Positions 62,831-64,000 of a DNA stretch of 64,000 nt are shown here, piece after piece. Position numbers and translations under genes: made by a program. This stretch comes from Torreya grandis (Eukaryota > Streptophyta > Pinopsida > Cupressales > Taxaceae). Location: the NCBI GenBank assembly GCA_037957365.1, contig JARHVA010002006.1, forward strand, positions 72,001 through 136,000, written 5' to 3'. Numbering within the stretch: position 1 is the first letter of the stretch; each line of letters opens with the position of its first letter. The notes under the pieces were generated by a model. It saw nothing but the letters and a program-made list of their open reading frames with translations, was not told the origin of the DNA and made no database searches.

Positions 62831-63262
62831 CAAGTGAAATAAACATAAAGTGGTTGTTTGATATGTGTAGGTCATCAATGTGACCTATGCTACCCCAATC
62901 ACACGACTTTACATCAATTTCAAAGTGAGTGGTTTGAAAACTTCAATTTTGATAAACCTAAGACTCCTAGAAATGTCAAGAATCAATTTGAAAGGCATAA
63001 AAACCTAAAAAATGATTATATGTTTACCAAAAATGGATATTAATTACAAAATTTGTCCTAAAATCCCTAGGTTTAATACCTAGACCCTGAAAATGCTTAA
63101 GTACTGACCTAATTGGATTTTTAAAAACTATTTTTTACATCATAAGGTGTGCAACTATGAGACCAACTATATCAGATGCTGAGTGACCCTTCTTATATTT
63201 ACTAAAATAAATTTAAAGTATAAGAAATTAAATGTAACAATATAAATGTAAACTTATACTTC
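62831..63262 (-). repeat. Right arm, unique part
   Basis: Reverse-complement match to 56,721-57,120. The 61-codon frame at 62,858-63,043 lies wholly within the repeat and has no known motif. Confidence 0.75.
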
Positions 63263-64000
63263 ACTATATAATGCATATGCACTATATATCACGTACACGT
63301 TATTTGACTTTAAATTTAAAAATGAGCCTTTAGGCTAAAAAATGGCTTGGATTTTTGAGCCAAAGGCTTGGGATTATGCATCTACAGCCAAGACTAAGAG
63401 TTTTAGGAAAAACCACTAAATTTTAACTTCAATCACTAAATACGCTATGGATTTCAATATCCAAATTCAAAAAATTATTACCATTATGATGAGCATGTTG
63501 TCCTCTTTCTAAATGTATACTTTTTATAATTTTGAGCTATTTTAAGGGTTCAAACTATATTTATTTCTAACAACACCTTTTTTAGGCCACTACATGCCTC
63601 AACCATACATGCCTATTCATGTTTATCTAATTTGTTTTTCATTGATCCAAATGCAAAACAAATTATATGGTAACATCTAGGCCTAATTTTACACATATTT
63701 TTAAAAAAATCATTTTTTTTGAGGTAGTTAGGGTGGGTCACATGGATGGTTATCTATTTTTTATCAATTTTTAGGATATAGTTAATTTCAAAATTAATTA
63801 AAAAAATATTCATCAAAAAATATAAAAAAAAATATAACACACTAGAAGATCTAATCTAAATATTTACCAAAGGTTTTCTAACAATATTTAACGATGCTCA
63901 AAAAATGGTGGGTTGCACAAAATGGTACAATTCAAAAATTCTTAAAAAAATAGGTCTTTTTCAAATTTTAGATGTTTGACCTATTGATACTTAACCATTT
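63263..64000. other. No gene recognised
   Basis: AT-rich sequence to the window end. ATGCATATGC and CACGTACACG words just outside the right arm resemble the palindromic words outside the left arm. Confidence 0.4.

Larger units (their letters stand above)
56721..63262. mobile_element. Large inverted-repeat structure with minisatellite arms
   Basis: The left arm (56,721 to about 57,570) matches the reverse complement of the right arm (about 62,335-63,262). Shared blocks are GAAGTATAAGTTTACATTTA, AGTAAATATAA, GGTCACTCA/AGTCACTCA, a CCAATTAGGTCAGTAC block, TTTCAAACCACTCACTTTGA and the minisatellite. The arms are well below identity but colinear. They enclose about 4.8 kb including a Ty3 RT relic. 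It could be the terminal inverted repeats of a DNA transposon (Mutator-like or foldback) or two inverted copies of one repeat. No transposase and no target duplication were recognised. Confidence 0.7.

Noticed and set aside
62858..63043. 61-codon plus-strand frame in the right arm as a small gene
   Set aside because: The matching left arm does not keep the frame and there is no motif.

Overview
This is a gene-poor, AT-rich stretch of plant nuclear DNA made almost entirely of nested, decaying transposable elements. I see no intact host gene, rRNA, tRNA or CRISPR array. Plant origin is supported by a Tnt1/Tork-like Ty1/copia element primed by initiator tRNA-Met, a LINE with a DUF4283-type ORF1 and a plant-type RNase H, Ty3-like gag-protease relics, and long AT, GA and AC microsatellites. 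A large-genome seed plant, possibly a gymnosperm, fits best, but the species cannot be fixed from the sequence.

Layout. 0.3-1.3 kb: frameshifted coding relic of unknown family (minus). 1.56-13.27 kb: a decayed LINE (minus; ORF1, endonuclease, RT, zinc-binding region, RNase H) split by a copia element at 6,445-12,096 that has 702-bp LTRs, a perfect 5-bp target duplication, PBS and PPT. Its gag-pol is still one continuous frame interrupted only by six in-frame stops. 14.9-15.96 kb: plus-strand gag relic, abutted by a 697-bp near-copy of the LINE ORF1 fragment (15,957-16,653). 20.15-22.23 kb: short LTR element. 23.8-26.1 kb: degenerate coiled-coil-like coding relic. 29.9-38.3 kb: Ty3-like element with long LTRs, gag and protease but no visible RT or integrase. 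39.1-39.5 kb: compound AT/AC/TG microsatellite plus a tandem duplication. 41.4-43.7 kb: short LTR element holding a SINE-like piece. 45.4-47.9 kb: 5'-truncated LINE (plus). 48-53.2 kb: second copy of the gag-protease Ty3-like family. 56.7-63.26 kb: large inverted-repeat structure whose arms carry a CCCTAATCACTCCCTCAT-type minisatellite and whose interior holds a Ty3 RT relic.

The most interesting signal is in the copia element. Its U3 carries five helically spaced GC-rich dyads (ACCGACGTCGGT type, containing RCCGAC cores), in a region that is otherwise AT-rich. The same motif recurs as an exact 21-bp-period array inside the pol linker, where it encodes heptapeptide repeats. Next are the inverted-repeat structure with minisatellite arms and the family of gag-protease-only Ty3-like elements with conserved-looking internal tandem dyads. 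All identities and difference counts are hand counts; boundaries marked approximate were judged by eye.
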